Source: Helicobacteraceae bacterium (GTDB lineage: Bacteria > Campylobacterota > Campylobacteria > Campylobacterales > Sulfurimonadaceae). Taken from it: DNA of 34,407 bases. The stretch spans positions 1-34,407 of the forward strand of contig JALWKG010000351.1 in NCBI GenBank assembly GCA_027081565.1. The letters run 5' to 3'. Position 1 is the first letter of the stretch. Each line of letters starts with the position of its first letter. This document shows positions 15,491-23,604 of this stretch, in pieces. The notes below the pieces were generated by a model. The model was given only the letters and a program-made list of their open reading frames with translations. It searched no databases and was not told the origin of the DNA. The position numbers were made by a program, and so were the translations under genes.

Positions 15491-16231
15491 TTAGTCGTTG
15501 ATCTTCTGCTTGATCTCACTTGCTATAGAACAACATCGCTCGATCTTCTGCTGATAGCTTAGACCTTCTTCTAATAGGACATTGACAAAGGCAGAACCTA
15601 CAATAACGCCATCAGCACCTTTGACTTTCTCTTTTGCTGTCTTTTCGTTAACACCAAAACCAACATAGACCGGAGTCTCTGTATGAGACTTTATAGAAGT
15701 GATAATAGGCTGAAGGTCTTCACTTTTACCACTTCCTGTGATTCCTGCATATGCCACAAGGTAGATGAACTTTTTAGCGTGTTCTACCACTTCCTTGACC
15801 CGTGCATCACCGTCGGTTGGGGCGACAAATGTGATATTGCTGACGCTGTTAACATCAAAAACATCTCTATAAGCACCCGCCTCCTCATGAGGCAGGTCAG
15901 GAATGATCATACCACTCACACCGATCTCTTTTGCTTTTTGGAGCAGTGCTTCCATACCGTACTGATAAAAAGGATTAAAGTAACCCATCCACAGAGTGTC
16001 GACCTTAGGTGCGATCTCTGCTGAAACATCTAAGACATCACTAAAACGCAGTCCTTTTTCCAGTGCAAGAAAGTTTGCTTTTTCGATCACAGGACCATCA
16101 GCGACAGGGTCTGAAAAAGGGACACCAAGTTCTAAAGAGTCTACCCCATTTTCACCCAAGGCCAAGGCGAGATCGACAGTAAATGATTTTTCCGGAAAAC
16201 CGGTAGTAATATACGCAACAAGATGTTTCAA
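15491..16231 (-). CDS. trpA: Tryptophan synthase alpha chain
   Basis: Cleaves indole-3-glycerol phosphate to indole and glyceraldehyde-3-phosphate and feeds indole to TrpB. TIM barrel with the catalytic Glu in 'DSLELGVPFSDPVADGP' and the second acid in 'VADG' (Glu40 and Asp51 if counted from the upstream ATG), plus 'GFGVNEKTA' and 'DGVIVGSAFV' phosphate-loop segments. Two starts are possible: an ATG at 16249 with no ribosome site, inside an A/T run that may be the -10, and a TTG at 16231 with GGAG five bases upstream. I chose the TTG, which gives the usual 'KHLVAYITTGFP' N-terminus. No trpB is in the window. Confidence 0.95.
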   Translation of the reverse strand: MKHLVAYITTGFPEKSFTVDLALALGENGVDSLELGVPFSDPVADGPVIEKANFLALEKGLRFSDVLDVSAEIAPKVDTLWMGYFNPFYQYGMEALLQKAKEIGVSGMIIPDLPHEEAGAYRDVFDVNSVSNITFVAPTDGDARVKEVVEHAKKFIYLVAYAGITGSGKSEDLQPIITSIKSHTETPVYVGFGVNEKTAKEKVKGADGVIVGSAFVNVLLEEGLSYQQKIERCCSIASEIKQKIND

Positions 16232-16297
16232 ACTGACTCCAAAGGGCATATATATAATATAGATGCAATATTTAATCGAAATTGTACCACTTTAGGA

Positions 16298-16303
16298 TAA
16301 AAT
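16298..16303 (+). promoter_or_regulatory. candidate panB operon promoter -10
   Basis: TTAGGATAAAATCACG contains TAAAAT about 95 bp before the panB ATG. The inferred transcript start near 16310 would place the whole inverted-repeat region (16318-16389) in the leader. Confidence 0.4.
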
Positions 16304-16317
16304 CACGTTAATTACAT

Positions 16318-16389
16318 AGAAGTAGCTCTAAAAACTCAAGCAAATCATTAGATTGGGTTCTATAAGGTCTACTTCTTCCAACAGAAGAA
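16318..16389 (+). promoter_or_regulatory. foldable panB leader with alternative pairings
   Basis: AGAAGTAG (16318-16325) pairs with CTACTTCT (16369-16376), enclosing a 7-bp inner stem AACTCAA/TTGGGTT (one G-U; 16333-16339 with 16353-16359). The overlapping TTCTTC (16373-16378) can instead pair with GAAGAA (16384-16389), the likely panB ribosome site. The two folds exclude each other. A regulatory switch is an inference from pairing alone. Confidence 0.35.
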
Positions 16390-16396
16390 TTTATTA

Positions 16397-17188
16397 ATGC
16401 AAAAAAAACTTTCTATAACTAAAATACAAAAAGCAAAAGGTGAACGTCCTCTTACGATGATCACTGCTTATGATGCACTTTTTGCCAAACTGTTTGACCC
16501 TACTGCTGACATGATCTTGGTCGGTGACAGTCTCAACATGAGTTTTGGGGGTAGACCAGACACCTTGAGTGCTACACTCGAACAGATGATCTACCACACA
16601 CAAGCAGTCTGTAATGGTGCTGAAAACTCGTTTATAATCGCAGACATGCCTTTTGGTACATACCCTACTTCTGAAAAAGCTTTACAAAATGCAACACGCT
16701 TTTTTCAAGAGACCAACGCAGATGCAGTCAAAATAGAAGGTGGTGAAGAAAAAGCAGAGACCATTAAATATCTCGTACAAAATGGGATCGCTGTTTGTGG
16801 CCATATTGGCCTTTTACCTCAGTCTGTTCGTGGGGAGGGTGGCTACAAGGTTAAAGGAAAAAACGATGCTGAGGCAGCACAGCTTATCGCAGATGCTAAA
16901 GCTGTTGAAGCGGCCGGTGCCTTTTGTATAGTCATAGAGGGGGTCAAAGCAGAGGTTGCCACAGCGGTCGCTGAAGCTGTTGAAGTGCCTGTTATTGGAA
17001 TTGGTGCAGGAAATGGTGTAGATGGTCAAGTCCTTGTCTTTTCAGACATGTTAGGACTTTTTGAAGCCTTTACCCCTAAATTTGTCAAAAAGTACCTTGA
17101 TGGAGCAACACTCGTAACAGAAGCGGTAACACGCTACAAAGAAGAGGTGGAGTCACGTGTTTTTCCAGATGAGATCCACACCTATTAA
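16397..17188 (+). CDS. panB: 3-methyl-2-oxobutanoate hydroxymethyltransferase
   Basis: First committed step of pantothenate/CoA synthesis: transfers a hydroxymethyl group from methylene-tetrahydrofolate to ketoisovalerate to give ketopantoate. TIM barrel of 263 residues with the metal ligands Asp44 ('VGDSLNM'), Asp83 ('IADMPFG') and Glu114 ('VKIEGG'), and the catalytic Glu181 ('VIEGV'). 'GHIGLLPQS' (135-143) and 'IGIGAGNGVDGQVLV' are typical. First gene of a plus-strand unit with ruvB and an AI-2E permease. The ribosome site is weak (AGAAGAA) and may be sequestered by leader pairing. Confidence 0.97.
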   Translation: MQKKLSITKIQKAKGERPLTMITAYDALFAKLFDPTADMILVGDSLNMSFGGRPDTLSATLEQMIYHTQAVCNGAENSFIIADMPFGTYPTSEKALQNATRFFQETNADAVKIEGGEEKAETIKYLVQNGIAVCGHIGLLPQSVRGEGGYKVKGKNDAEAAQLIADAKAVEAAGAFCIVIEGVKAEVATAVAEAVEVPVIGIGAGNGVDGQVLVFSDMLGLFEAFTPKFVKKYLDGATLVTEAVTRYKEEVESRVFPDEIHTY

Positions 17189-17203
17189 GATGAAGCGACA
17201 CTA

Positions 17204-18220
17204 ATGGAACGCATGGTCGAAATAGAGCAGTTTGAAACAGAAGAGCTTACTGAAAGTACCCTACGCCCAGATGCCTGGAACGAGTATATCGGTCAAGAAC
17301 AGATCAAAAAGAACCTCGGTGTTTTTATAGAGGCTTCCAAAATGCGAGATGAGGCACTCGACCACACTCTCTTTTACGGTCCTCCCGGTCTTGGAAAAAC
17401 AACTTTAGCACTTATTATTGCCAACGAAATGAATGCCAACATCAAGGTCACTGCAGCACCTATGATCGAGAAAAGCGGTGACTTGGCAGCTATCATGACC
17501 AACCTTGACGAAGGAGACATCCTCTTTATCGATGAGATCCACCGTCTCTCTCCGGCTGTTGAAGAGATCTTATACTCTGCCATGGAAGACTTTCGTCTTG
17601 ACATCATCATCGGTAGCGGTCCTGCTGCACAAACGGTGAAGATCGACCTGCCCCGTTTTACCCTCATCGGGGCAACCACCCGAGCAGGAATGCTTTCCAA
17701 CCCACTTCGTGACCGTTTTGGTATGAGTTTTCGAATGAACTTCTACTCCCCTCAGGAGTTGGCTAAGATCATCGTACAAGCCTCCAACAAACTGGACAAA
17801 GAGATCGCTGATGAAGCCTCTTTAGAGATTGCCAAACGTTCTCGTGGTACACCACGTATCGCCTTAAGACTCTTACGCCGTGTTCGAGACTTCTCTGATG
17901 TTGCAAAAGAGCCCTCTATTTTACATGAACGCACCAACTTTGCTTTAGAACAGTTGGGCATTAACAGCCATGGTTTTGATGAAATGGACATCCGCCTTTT
18001 GGAGTATCTGATGCAGGCTAAAGGTCGTCCTATGGGCCTCAGTACTATTGCCGCGGCACTAAGTGAAGATGAAGGAACGGTGGAAGATGTCTTAGAACCA
18101 TATCTCTTGGCCAATGGTTATCTTGAACGTACTGCACGGGGACGTGTTGCCACGCAAAAGAGTTATGAGGTCTTAAAATTTAAAGGTCATAACCTTGAAC
18201 AATCACTTTTTAATGACTAA
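17204..18220 (+). CDS. ruvB: Holliday junction branch migration ATPase RuvB
   Basis: Hexameric AAA+ motor that drives branch migration of Holliday junctions with RuvA. The 338 residues show Walker A GPPGLGKTT (59-67), Walker B ILFIDEIH (106-113), sensor I 'LIGATTRAG' (154-162), the Arg finger region 'NPLRDRFG' (166-173), and a winged-helix end with 'LEPYLLANGYLERTARGR'. The first ATG (17204) lies 15 bp after panB's stop; a second ATG three codons later is possible, as the ribosome site is weak for both. Confidence 0.97.
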   Translation: MERMVEIEQFETEELTESTLRPDAWNEYIGQEQIKKNLGVFIEASKMRDEALDHTLFYGPPGLGKTTLALIIANEMNANIKVTAAPMIEKSGDLAAIMTNLDEGDILFIDEIHRLSPAVEEILYSAMEDFRLDIIIGSGPAAQTVKIDLPRFTLIGATTRAGMLSNPLRDRFGMSFRMNFYSPQELAKIIVQASNKLDKEIADEASLEIAKRSRGTPRIALRLLRRVRDFSDVAKEPSILHERTNFALEQLGINSHGFDEMDIRLLEYLMQAKGRPMGLSTIAAALSEDEGTVEDVLEPYLLANGYLERTARGRVATQKSYEVLKFKGHNLEQSLFND

Positions 18221-18229
18221 GGTATAAAG

Positions 18230-19273
18230 ATGGCACAACTCAAACCACAGTACATCATACTCACCCTTTTAGCATTTTCTCTCTACTGGATGTACCTACT
18301 CTATCAACCTTTTTTACTCTCTATTATGATCGCCTCATTGCTTGCAATCTCTACAGTTGGTGTACAGAGACGTTTGGAAGAGAAGACCAGCTCAGTTTTG
18401 CTCTCAGCTATCATCTCTACTATGGCATTGGCCCTGCTCTTCTTTGCACCTTTAGGCTATTTCTTGACAGCATTCACCTTAAAACTCTCCACTATAGATA
18501 TTGCCAGTGTGCAGCATCTCTACGTCAAACTCAATGAATGGGCCCATCATCTGCCAAGTTATCTCTCATTTTTACAGCCTTATGCGCAAGAGAGTCTCAA
18601 GGAATTAGAGGTTAACGACCTCACCACTACTATTTTTAACCTCGCAGGCCAAATCGGTAAATACAGTGCCAACTTCCTCAAGACCGCGATGCTAATTATT
18701 ATTTTTTACTTCTTCTCCCTCTACTATGGTAAAACGATCTTTGATTATCTTAAACGTGTAGTGCAACTGCCCCAACAAGATGCGACCCTGCTTAGTTTTG
18801 AGCTCTCATCTATGATGAGTGTAGTTTTCTATTCTATCTTGACTACTGCTATTTTTGAAGGGGCACTTTTTGGGATTGCTGTAGCGTTTATGGGTTATAA
18901 CGGTCTACTCTTTGGAATACTTTACGGTTTTGCATCACTGCTTCCCGTAGTCGGCGGCGCACTAATGTGGATCCCTTTTATGGTCTTTGAACTTTCCCTG
19001 GGACATACAGGCAGTGCCATTTTTATCGCGCTTTACTCCATTATCGTCATCTCTATAATCGCAGACACAATCATCAAACCTATCATCATCAAAGAGATCA
19101 ACCTCCGCATCGTCAACTCAGAAGGTCAAAAAAACGAACTTCTCATCTTCTTCGCTATCGTAGCAGGACTCGGAGCCTTTGGTTTTTGGGGAATGATACT
19201 AGGACCAGCTATCACCGCATTTTTCTTAGCACTTTTGAAGTTGATAGAGCAGCATCAGAGATTACATCAGTAG
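18230..19273 (+). CDS. AI-2E family transporter (PerM/TqsA-like permease)
   Basis: Polytopic inner-membrane protein of 347 residues. Two hydrophobic hairpins at the N-terminus (about 10-50 and 60-85), an amphipathic extracytoplasmic segment (90-140), then helices with the family-typical 'GLLFGILYGFASLLPVVGGALMWIPF' region (about 222-247), 'IADTIIKPIII' (about 282-292) and the closing 'GFWGMILGPAITAFFLALLKL'. The family includes autoinducer-2 exporters and Na+(Li+)/H+ antiporters, so the substrate cannot be assigned. It starts 9 bp after the ruvB stop. Confidence 0.88.
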   Translation: MAQLKPQYIILTLLAFSLYWMYLLYQPFLLSIMIASLLAISTVGVQRRLEEKTSSVLLSAIISTMALALLFFAPLGYFLTAFTLKLSTIDIASVQHLYVKLNEWAHHLPSYLSFLQPYAQESLKELEVNDLTTTIFNLAGQIGKYSANFLKTAMLIIIFYFFSLYYGKTIFDYLKRVVQLPQQDATLLSFELSSMMSVVFYSILTTAIFEGALFGIAVAFMGYNGLLFGILYGFASLLPVVGGALMWIPFMVFELSLGHTGSAIFIALYSIIVISIIADTIIKPIIIKEINLRIVNSEGQKNELLIFFAIVAGLGAFGFWGMILGPAITAFFLALLKLIEQHQRLHQ

Positions 19274-19275
19274 AA

Positions 19276-19302
19276 TTAAGAATGATGACACAATCATCTT
19301 AA
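19276..19302 (+). terminator. hairpin after the panB-ruvB-permease unit
   Basis: TTAAGAATGAT (19276-19286, one bulged A) pairs with ATCATCTTAA (19293-19302) around a GACACA loop, immediately after the permease stop. A 12-bp palindrome CAAAAGCTTTTG (19306-19317) and TTGTA-CGA-TACAA (19315-19327) follow. There is no strong U-tract, so this may be a 3' end stabiliser rather than a clean terminator. Confidence 0.4.
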
Positions 19303-19367
19303 GAGCAAAAGCTTTTGTACGATACAAGATTTAGTCCCGTCATGCATCTTTCAAAAGGTTGGAAATT

Positions 19368-19480
19368 TTTCAAAAGTCTAGATGTGGTGTAAGTTGTACT
19401 GGATATGAACCTGATAGCGCACTGCTGTGCGTGGAGAGGTGAACTCCAGTGCAAATTGCGCTGCAGCTAGGCTTTTGAAA
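19368..19480. repeat. long foldable inverted-repeat element at the convergent lgt end
   Basis: TTTCAAAAGTCTAG (19368-19381) pairs over 14 bp, with one G-U, with CTAGGCTTTTGAAA (19467-19480), which is the end of lgt including its stop codon. The 85-nt interior has nested pairings: CGCAC-TGCT-GTGCG, TGGAG/CTCCA, and alternatively GCACTG (19419-19424) with CAGTGC (19447-19452). It lies between convergent genes and could end or stabilise both transcripts, or be a small structured RNA. Confidence 0.45.
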
Positions 19481-20291
19481 GTTTGTTGTTGAAGTAGAAC
19501 CAGAGAACCACTGCTACAGCCATCATTACCGCGCTCAAACTCTGCCCCATTGTCAACCATCCGCCAAACAAAAATCCCAACTGAGAGTCAGGTTGTCTCC
19601 AGAATTCTGCTATAAAGCGCATCATTCCATAAACAAAACCATAAACTAAAATAAGTTCACCGTTAAAACGTTTGTACTTACGATAAGCAAAGATCACTAA
19701 AAAGACCACAAGACCCTCAAGCAGTGCTTCATACAGCTGTGAGGGATGACGCAGTACACCATCTACATAGATACCCCAAGGCATGTCGGTAGCACGTCCT
19801 ACCAACTCCTGGTTCAAAAAGTTACCAATACGTCCAAATATATATCCTACAGGAACGGCAAGCGCCACAACATCCATAATAACACCGAAAGAGACCTCTT
19901 TATGACGTTTGTGATAGTACAGAGAACCTAAAAACCAACCGATGACGGCACCATGATAACTCATACCACGTATACCTACAAACTCTCCCTCCTCGTTGAA
20001 AGGGTTGAAGATCTGCCATGGGTGGCTTAAGTAATAGCCCGTATGAGAGTCATAAAAGAGGATGTAACCCAGACGTGCACCCAAGATAATACCGATCTCG
20101 ATATAGATAAAGTAGTCATCCAGCTGTTTCTGCGCTATAGGCAGTTTGTCTCGGCTCACAATGTTTTTTGCGATATAGAGTGCACTTATAAGTGCCAAAA
20201 CATACATCATCCCATACCAATGTAGCGGAAAGGAGAAGACAGTAAAGGCTATGGGGTTAAAGTGTTCGTATATATGGTTCCAGTAATACAT
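19467..20291 (-). CDS. lgt: Prolipoprotein diacylglyceryl transferase
   Basis: Inner-membrane enzyme that transfers diacylglyceryl from phosphatidylglycerol to the lipobox Cys of prelipoproteins, the first step of lipoprotein maturation. The 274 residues form about seven helices. Key segments: 'HWYGMMY' (24-30), 'GIRGMSYHGA' with His113, 'GRIGNFLNQELVGR' with Arg154 and Asn157, and 'RHPSQLYEALLEG' (181-193). The usual HGG reads HGA here. Last gene of the hemN operon, 8 bp after the DsrE-like gene. It would process the Sel1 lipoproteins at the window start. Confidence 0.96.
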   Translation of the reverse strand: MYYWNHIYEHFNPIAFTVFSFPLHWYGMMYVLALISALYIAKNIVSRDKLPIAQKQLDDYFIYIEIGIILGARLGYILFYDSHTGYYLSHPWQIFNPFNEEGEFVGIRGMSYHGAVIGWFLGSLYYHKRHKEVSFGVIMDVVALAVPVGYIFGRIGNFLNQELVGRATDMPWGIYVDGVLRHPSQLYEALLEGLVVFLVIFAYRKYKRFNGELILVYGFVYGMMRFIAEFWRQPDSQLGFLFGGWLTMGQSLSAVMMAVAVVLWFYFNNKLSKA

Positions 20292-20299
20292 GGTGATCC

Positions 20300-20635
20300 T
20301 TAAAAGGTGATGACTTTCCAGTCATTTTGCAGTGCATGAGTGAGACGTTCACCCGTGTGTTCTGGTGTAATACCCACTCTTTTTAGTTTTTCAGTGACAC
20401 CATAGTCATCACTACAAACCACACAAACAGAGGTTTCTACACCACTTTCCTGGACGGTTTTAAGCATGGTCTGCAGTTCACTGTTCTCTGCTAAGACTCT
20501 AGCAGAAGGTCCCCAGACCATAAGATGGGCCTCATCCCAATAACCTCGGGGTAAAATGACACTTCCATAAAGCAAGATCATCTTTTTTGCCACTTCGACC
20601 TCTTCTGTCGACCAGACGATCAACAAACGGTTCAA
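20300..20635 (-). CDS. DsrE-like small protein
   Basis: A soluble protein of 111 residues with a DsrE/TusD-like fold pattern: 'RLLIVWSTEEVEVAKKMI' at the N-terminus, 'AHLMVWGPSARVLAENSELQTMLKTVQESGVETSVCVVCSDDYG' in the middle and a short C-terminal domain. Two Cys at about 71 and 74 ('VCVVCSD') are in the region where DsrE-type proteins carry reactive thiols. The role is unknown; related proteins act in sulfur relay. It overlaps the DUF433 gene by 4 bp. Confidence 0.7.
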   Translation of the reverse strand: MNRLLIVWSTEEVEVAKKMILLYGSVILPRGYWDEAHLMVWGPSARVLAENSELQTMLKTVQESGVETSVCVVCSDDYGVTEKLKRVGITPEHTGERLTHALQNDWKVITF

Positions 20636-20856
20636 TGCCCACCTTTTTGCGCTTGATACAGTTCACAGGCTTTGATATGCTTTTCGCTTAGGGCTGGAAA
20701 GTAGTTACAGATGGCCTGATAGTCCATCTCATCTTCCAACATTCCCAATATATCAGTTACAGCGATCTTTGTCTCACGAATATAGGCTTTTTCAAACCCC
20801 GTTCGTGAGACCACTTCGATCAACGCATTTATATCTTCATTCATCAGCGCACTCAT
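20632..20856 (-). CDS. DUF433-like small protein
   Basis: A protein of 74 residues with the DUF433 pattern: a short 'R.T.IAVTDILGMLEDEMDYQAICNYFPALSEKHIKACELY' core. DUF433 domains form a small helix-turn-helix-like fold and often appear as the antitoxin partner of PIN-like proteins; no toxin gene is adjacent here. Overlaps of 4 bp with both neighbours (ATGA type) place it firmly in the hemN-lgt operon. Confidence 0.7.
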   Translation of the reverse strand: MSALMNEDINALIEVVSRTGFEKAYIRETKIAVTDILGMLEDEMDYQAICNYFPALSEKHIKACELYQAQKGGH

Positions 20857-22151
20857 TTCTCTTGTAAGACCTCAGCTATGAGCTCTATAGGATTTTTAAA
20901 GATCGTCTCTTCATTACCGGACTGATACAGTGAATCATTGATCTGCATACGACAAGCAGAACACTCAGCAGAGACCACTTGTGCCCCAGTCTGCTTGATC
21001 ATAGCAGCCTTAGGGACACCTGCAGCCTTAGCAAAATGGTACTTCTCTGTCTGCATCGTCACCCCACCAAAACCACAACAGGCATTAGGATCACTCATCT
21101 CAGTCAGTGCATAGTTTTGTTTGATCAATTTACGAGGCTCTTCGTGAATCCCTTGCATCTTTCTTGCGTGACAAGGATCATGGTAGGTCACAGTTAAGTC
21201 ACTACGACCTTTTGAAGCCAAAAGGTGTTCAAGGTGGGTATGGTTCTCTAACCACTCAGTCGCCATAAATATCTTGTCTCTCAACTTAATGGCACGTGCT
21301 TTCCACTCCGGCTGATCATGAAAGTAGTGCTCATAATCTATCTTGATCATTGCCGAGCAGGTTGCTTCAGGAATGATAATGGCTTCAACATCATCTATAA
21401 AACTCTCAAAGTACTCAATGTTTTTCTTTGCATTATGGTCAACCGTATTAAAGTCACCTGTAAAGTAAGCCGGAGCACTACAACAGAGCTGCTTTTTAGG
21501 GATGAAAGCATCGATCTCAAGTGCTTCGAGAATACTCAAAAGACCTTTACCGATCTCTGTATAGTTGTAGTTTGCAAGACAACCAATAAAGATGGCCACT
21601 TTACGTTTACCCCCATTAGAGATGTTTTCAGGGTTGGCATTTAAAAAAGAGGTCTTACCCATACTTGGAAGCATACGGTCTTTTTTAATGATCGGCAGGC
21701 TAAAACGTGGTTCCATTGAGTTTTGCTCTGCTTTGATCTTGAAACCACAGGTCTGAAAGACATAACCGAGTTTAAAAAGTACATCCATCGTAAAACGGTG
21801 GCGCAGCAGATAGAAAAAAGCACGTTTGAAAAAAGCGATACCAAACTTGTCTGCAATGTCAGCACGTACCTGTTCAATGATCATGTCTGTAGGAAGAGAC
21901 TTTGGACAGATGTCCACACAGTTAGTACATAAAAAACAGCTTTCAAAGATATCTTTAGCCGTTTTGTCCAACTCAAGTTGACCATTTTGGTAAGCTCCCA
22001 ACAGGTCAATAAAACCACGCGGAGAAGTGACCTCGTCAGCATTAACATTGTGAATGGTACAAACGGGGATACACATACCACACTTGATACACTCATCACT
22101 GATCTCTGTATAGTTAAAGATATCTTCCGGACGTTTTTGCATGCTGCTCAT
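20853..22151 (-). CDS. GlcF-like iron-sulfur oxidoreductase subunit (CCG-domain)
   Basis: A protein of 432 residues resembling the Fe-S subunit of glycolate/lactate-type oxidases and the heterodisulfide reductase family. Two 4Fe-4S motifs: Cys21-24-27-31 and Cys72-75-78-82 (CxxCxxCxxxC then Pro in the second). The C-terminal half has two cysteine-rich CCG-type domains: 'QLCCSAPAYFTGD' and, near the end, 'ACCGFGGVTM' with 'ECSACRMQI'. No flavin subunit gene is beside it, so the donor substrate is open; electrons could go to the quinone pool. It follows hemN with no gap. Confidence 0.85.
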   Translation of the reverse strand: MSSMQKRPEDIFNYTEISDECIKCGMCIPVCTIHNVNADEVTSPRGFIDLLGAYQNGQLELDKTAKDIFESCFLCTNCVDICPKSLPTDMIIEQVRADIADKFGIAFFKRAFFYLLRHRFTMDVLFKLGYVFQTCGFKIKAEQNSMEPRFSLPIIKKDRMLPSMGKTSFLNANPENISNGGKRKVAIFIGCLANYNYTEIGKGLLSILEALEIDAFIPKKQLCCSAPAYFTGDFNTVDHNAKKNIEYFESFIDDVEAIIIPEATCSAMIKIDYEHYFHDQPEWKARAIKLRDKIFMATEWLENHTHLEHLLASKGRSDLTVTYHDPCHARKMQGIHEEPRKLIKQNYALTEMSDPNACCGFGGVTMQTEKYHFAKAAGVPKAAMIKQTGAQVVSAECSACRMQINDSLYQSGNEETIFKNPIELIAEVLQEK

Positions 22152-23519
22152 CTATACCGTCTTGCTAAAGGTCTTTTTTGAACCGGCATGCTGTTTCATG
22201 TAGGCGTCAAAGACCATCGCGATATTACGGATAAGCAAAGTTCCCGTCTCAGAACAGGTAATGTGGTTCATATCCATCACTACCAGACCTTCTTCGATAA
22301 AAGGCTGAAGTCCCGGAAGGTCTTCTTTAAAGTAGGTGTTGAAATCTACATCGAACTCTTCGTTGAAGCGCTTGATGTCCATCTTAAAGTTACTCATAAG
22401 CTCCATGATGACATGCTGACGGATCATGTCATCTTCATTTAACATCACACCACGTTCAAACGGCAGTTTACCCGCTTCGATAGCTGCTTCGTACTCTTTC
22501 ATATCTTTAAAGTTCTGCGCGTAGTAGTCTACACCCTCACCAATGGAGGTCAGGCCACCGCCCACCAGATCAGCACCGCCTTTAGTGGTATAGCCCTGGA
22601 AGTTACGGTGAAGTTCACCCTTCTCTATAGCCTTAAAAAGCTCATCTTCAGGCTTTGCAAAGTGGTCCATACCGATCATCTTGTAACCATTTTCAGTCAG
22701 ATAGTCTATAGTGTACTGCATGATCTGCAGTTTTTCATCTGGCAGTGGCAATGTGGTCTCATCGATCTTACGCATGGTCTTTTTTAACCAAGGCACGTGT
22801 GCATAATTGAAAACGGCAAAACGGTCAGGGTTCAGAGTCAACGCAAGACGAAGTGTCTCTTTAAAGGTCTCTAAGGTCTGGTAAGGAAGTCCATAGATAA
22901 GGTCAACATTAACCGAGACCATATTGTATTTACGAGCAAGGTCCATTGCTGTTTTTGTGACATCGTAAGGTTGTACACGATGCACTGCGACCTGAACCTT
23001 TTCATTAAAGTCCTGAATACCAAAGCTTACACGGTTGAAGCCCTGCTCACTCATCACCTTCATCTGATCTTCATTGATGTGACGCGGATCGATCTCACAT
23101 GAGATCTCAGCATCAGCACTGAAGTTTTTAAAGTGAGACTTGATCATTTTGATGATCTCTTCAAGTTGCTCTGCTGTAAAGAAAGTTGGTGTACCCCCAC
23201 CAAAGTGCATCTGAATAACTTCTCGAGAAGTATCAACATGTTTGATCAAGATGTCAAGTTCACGCTTTAGGTAATCCATATAACGCAGCATCTTGTCCTC
23301 TTTGGAGGTAAAGACAACATTACAGCCGCAGAAGTAACAAGCGTTACGGCAAAATGGCAGGTGGAAGTAGAGTGAGAGTGGACGCGATGGATCTTGTGCT
23401 TCGAGTTTGTTGATGTAAGCATCGTAGGTAAAAGTGTCTTTAAACTCTAAGGCCGTCGGGTACGAAGTGTAACGTGGTCCAGGCTTGGAATATTTTATAT
23501 ATTTTGCAAAATCTAACAT
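22152..23519 (-). CDS. hemN: Oxygen-independent coproporphyrinogen III oxidase (radical SAM)
   Basis: Radical-SAM enzyme that converts coproporphyrinogen III to protoporphyrinogen IX without oxygen, in haem synthesis. The 455-residue length and the N-terminal 'KPGPRYTSYPT' point to true HemN rather than the shorter HemW. The cluster motif is Cys57-x3-Cys61-x2-Cys64-x-Cys66, followed by 'FGGGTPTF' (106-113), 'ISCEIDPRHI' and 'VSFGIQDF', and a HemN C-terminal domain ('GLTSIGEGVDYYAQN'). First gene of the operon hemN - glcF-like - DUF433 - dsrE-like - lgt. Confidence 0.95.
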   Translation of the reverse strand: MLDFAKYIKYSKPGPRYTSYPTALEFKDTFTYDAYINKLEAQDPSRPLSLYFHLPFCRNACYFCGCNVVFTSKEDKMLRYMDYLKRELDILIKHVDTSREVIQMHFGGGTPTFFTAEQLEEIIKMIKSHFKNFSADAEISCEIDPRHINEDQMKVMSEQGFNRVSFGIQDFNEKVQVAVHRVQPYDVTKTAMDLARKYNMVSVNVDLIYGLPYQTLETFKETLRLALTLNPDRFAVFNYAHVPWLKKTMRKIDETTLPLPDEKLQIMQYTIDYLTENGYKMIGMDHFAKPEDELFKAIEKGELHRNFQGYTTKGGADLVGGGLTSIGEGVDYYAQNFKDMKEYEAAIEAGKLPFERGVMLNEDDMIRQHVIMELMSNFKMDIKRFNEEFDVDFNTYFKEDLPGLQPFIEEGLVVMDMNHITCSETGTLLIRNIAMVFDAYMKQHAGSKKTFSKTV

Positions 23520-23562
23520 AAGCGTCCTAACGGTGGGAAGAGTTCCCTAATATTAATACGCG

Positions 23563-23568
23563 ATTATG
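23563..23568 (-). promoter_or_regulatory. candidate hemN operon promoter
   Basis: On the minus strand GCATAATCGCGTATTAATATT contains CATAAT about 45 bp before the hemN ATG. The plus-strand 11-mer TACGCGATTAT (23557-23567) also occurs at 12249-12259 in the PDC-his operon promoter, and TCAACACTT lies just upstream of both on the minus strand. Confidence 0.45.
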
Positions 23569-23604
23569 CCTTTGAAGTGTTGAAAAAGGGGTTAAAGCCT
23601 CTGT

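Noticed and set aside
16250..16262. ATG at 16249 as the trpA start
   Set aside because: No ribosome site, and it lies within the A/T run that may be the -10. The TTG at 16231 has GGAG at the right distance.
19378..19560. 60-codon minus-strand frame overlapping the end of lgt
   Set aside because: Out of frame with lgt, no ribosome site; the region is better explained by inverted repeats.
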